DNA of 64,000 bases, taken from positions 186,001 to 250,000 of the forward strand of contig CAVSIP010000004.1 in assembly GCA_963728075.1 (NCBI GenBank), in the 5' to 3' direction. Origin of the DNA: CAVSIP01 sp963728075. GTDB taxonomy: Bacteria > Actinomycetota > Actinomycetes > JAFAQI01 > DASSKL01. Positions 63,076 to 64,000 of this stretch are shown piece by piece. The notes under the pieces were generated by a model. The model was not told the DNA's origin. It made no database searches and worked only from the letters and a program-made list of their open reading frames with translations. How positions within the stretch are numbered: the stretch's first letter is position 1; each line of letters starts with the position of its first letter. The translations under genes were made by a program, and so were the position numbers.

Positions 63076-63873
63076 CTAGGACCCCTGGCCGGGTACGTTC
63101 TCCTGGGTGGCCACCCGGCGGCACAGGGCCACGGTGACGTCGTCCGAACCGAGCCCGGGGGCGGAGGCGAGCAGCGCCTCCGCCGCCCCCTGGAAGCCGC
63201 CGGTGACGTGCCCGTCGGCCACGCCGAGCAGCCGGTCCAGACCGGCGTCGATGTCGCGGCGGCTGCCGTCCTCGACCGCGCCGTCGGTGTAGCCGAGCAG
63301 CGTGTCACCCTCGGCGAGGGTGCCGGTGGCCGAGGGCCACTCCGCCTCGTCGAGCACGCCGAGCAGCGGGCCGGCGACCTGCAGCGGGGCCCAGCGGCCC
63401 GAGCCGGCGTGGTAGTGCACGGGCGGCGGGTGGCCGGCCGCGGCGACCCGGAACGACCCGGTCTCCAGCTCGATGCTCACGTGCACGGCGGTCGCGAACC
63501 CGTCGTCCCAGCCGGTCCGCAGCAGGTGGGCGTTGAGCGCGGGGAACATCTGCGTCGGGCCGACGACCCCGAGCAGCCCGGAGATCGCCCCGGCGAGCAG
63601 CAGCGCCCGCGTACCGGCGGTGTGGCCCTTGCCGGAGACGTCCACGAGGACGAGGTCGAGCCGGCGGCCGCCGTCGGTGAGCGCCGGGACGATGAGGTCG
63701 CCACCGAGGCGGTCCCCGCCGGCGGCGGCGGACGCCAGCTGCAGCTCCCAGCCGGCCGGCAGGGCGGGCGGGGTGGCGATGGTCTTCAGCTGCTCGTGCA
63801 GGTCCACGAGCAGGCCTTCGGGCGAACGGCGCGGACTGCGGCGCCGCCCGAAAGGAGAAGTCGTCACAGTCAC
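63076..63873 (-). CDS. SpoIIE/RsbU-type PP2C phosphatase
   Basis: A 265-residue Mn/Mg-dependent serine phosphatase. GDRLGGDLIVPALTDGGRRL and LVLVDVSGKGHTAGTRALLL carry the first metal aspartates, AAAGHPPPVHYHAGSG and LLGYTDGAVEDGSRRD the later ones, and GSDDVTVALCRRV closes the fold. These enzymes dephosphorylate anti-sigma-factor antagonists and switch on stress sigma factors. There is no sensor domain, so input must come from a partner. The GTG start is at 63873. From 63874 to the window end I see nothing further. Confidence 0.88.
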   Translation of the reverse strand: MTVTTSPFGRRRSPRRSPEGLLVDLHEQLKTIATPPALPAGWELQLASAAAGGDRLGGDLIVPALTDGGRRLDLVLVDVSGKGHTAGTRALLLAGAISGLLGVVGPTQMFPALNAHLLRTGWDDGFATAVHVSIELETGSFRVAAAGHPPPVHYHAGSGRWAPLQVAGPLLGVLDEAEWPSATGTLAEGDTLLGYTDGAVEDGSRRDIDAGLDRLLGVADGHVTGGFQGAAEALLASAPGLGSDDVTVALCRRVATQENVPGQGS

Positions 63874-64000
63874 GACGAGGAGGCTCCTTTTGCGGGGGTC
63901 GGGGCCGCACCGCTGCTCGACGACCGGCCTCCAGCCTAACCTGCGAAATCGCCGCCCGTAATGGGAAAGTTCGCTCTGTCCTGGACCGGATCGCGGGCGA

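Noticed and set aside
1..64000. CRISPR arrays, rRNA or tRNA genes
   Set aside because: No evenly spaced short repeats and no cloverleaf or rRNA-like sequence noticed while reading; a covariance-model search would be needed to exclude a tRNA fully.

Overview
The window is a very GC-rich (about 73% by eye) actinobacterial chromosome segment. Supporting signs are mycothiol synthesis (MshB-type deacetylase), a DivIVA-like small protein, a FolP2-type pterin synthase homologue, GTG starts at roughly half the genes and GGAGG-type ribosome binding sites. The presence of surface proteins with SLH domains is less usual for high-GC Gram-positives. I cannot name the genus. No rRNA, tRNA or CRISPR array was recognised.

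Layout. 1-9.4 kb: truncated asparagine synthase, class A PBP, mshB, an FtsH-like AAA protease, small membrane proteins and cysteinyl-tRNA synthetase. 9.5-13.2 kb: two tandem MFS paralogues, each behind a CRP-type box. 13.3-20 kb: LPXTG surface protein, TauE exporter, GNAT, ferredoxin, dapC and a wHTH/DUF559 nuclease-like gene. 20.2-27 kb: a secreted membrane-anchored protein and a branched-chain-amino-acid-type ABC transporter whose two permeases and two ATPases are one polypeptide. 27.5-29.5 kb: dapD-dapE. 29.7-40.5 kb: S53 peptidase, two LOG proteins, methyltransferase, MBL hydrolase, a second wHTH/DUF559 gene, folP2, a DivIVA-like/SRPBCC/tag operon, lhgO and an enoyl-CoA hydratase. 40.5-48.9 kb: an apparent S-layer module (lipid flippase-like protein, CsaB-type pyruvyl transferase, DUF2142 glycosyltransferase, UDP-GlcNAc 2-epimerase, large SLH protein). 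48.9-58.7 kb: accessory island with integrase, transposase, Fic protein, broken recombinase pieces, HipBA, a diguanylate cyclase and a RES-Xre toxin-antitoxin pair. 58.8-64 kb: second diguanylate cyclase, small dimerisation-domain protein, second SLH protein and a SpoIIE-type phosphatase.

How the parts fit. In characterised SLH systems, CsaB pyruvylates ManNAc in the secondary cell-wall polymer and SLH domains bind that sugar. Here the epimerase that supplies ManNAc, the pyruvyl transferase, a glycosyltransferase and the SLH protein are neighbours, which suggests a complete S-layer anchoring system.

Two families of long palindromic repeats (R1 and R2, four copies each) sit between genes, mostly just after stop codons; several genes take their stop codon from inside a repeat. 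Both wHTH/DUF559 nuclease-like genes are bracketed by such repeats.

Eight genes show an apparent frame break at short G runs or dinucleotide repeats. The most economical explanation is residual sequence error, but this has to be verified before calling them pseudogenes.
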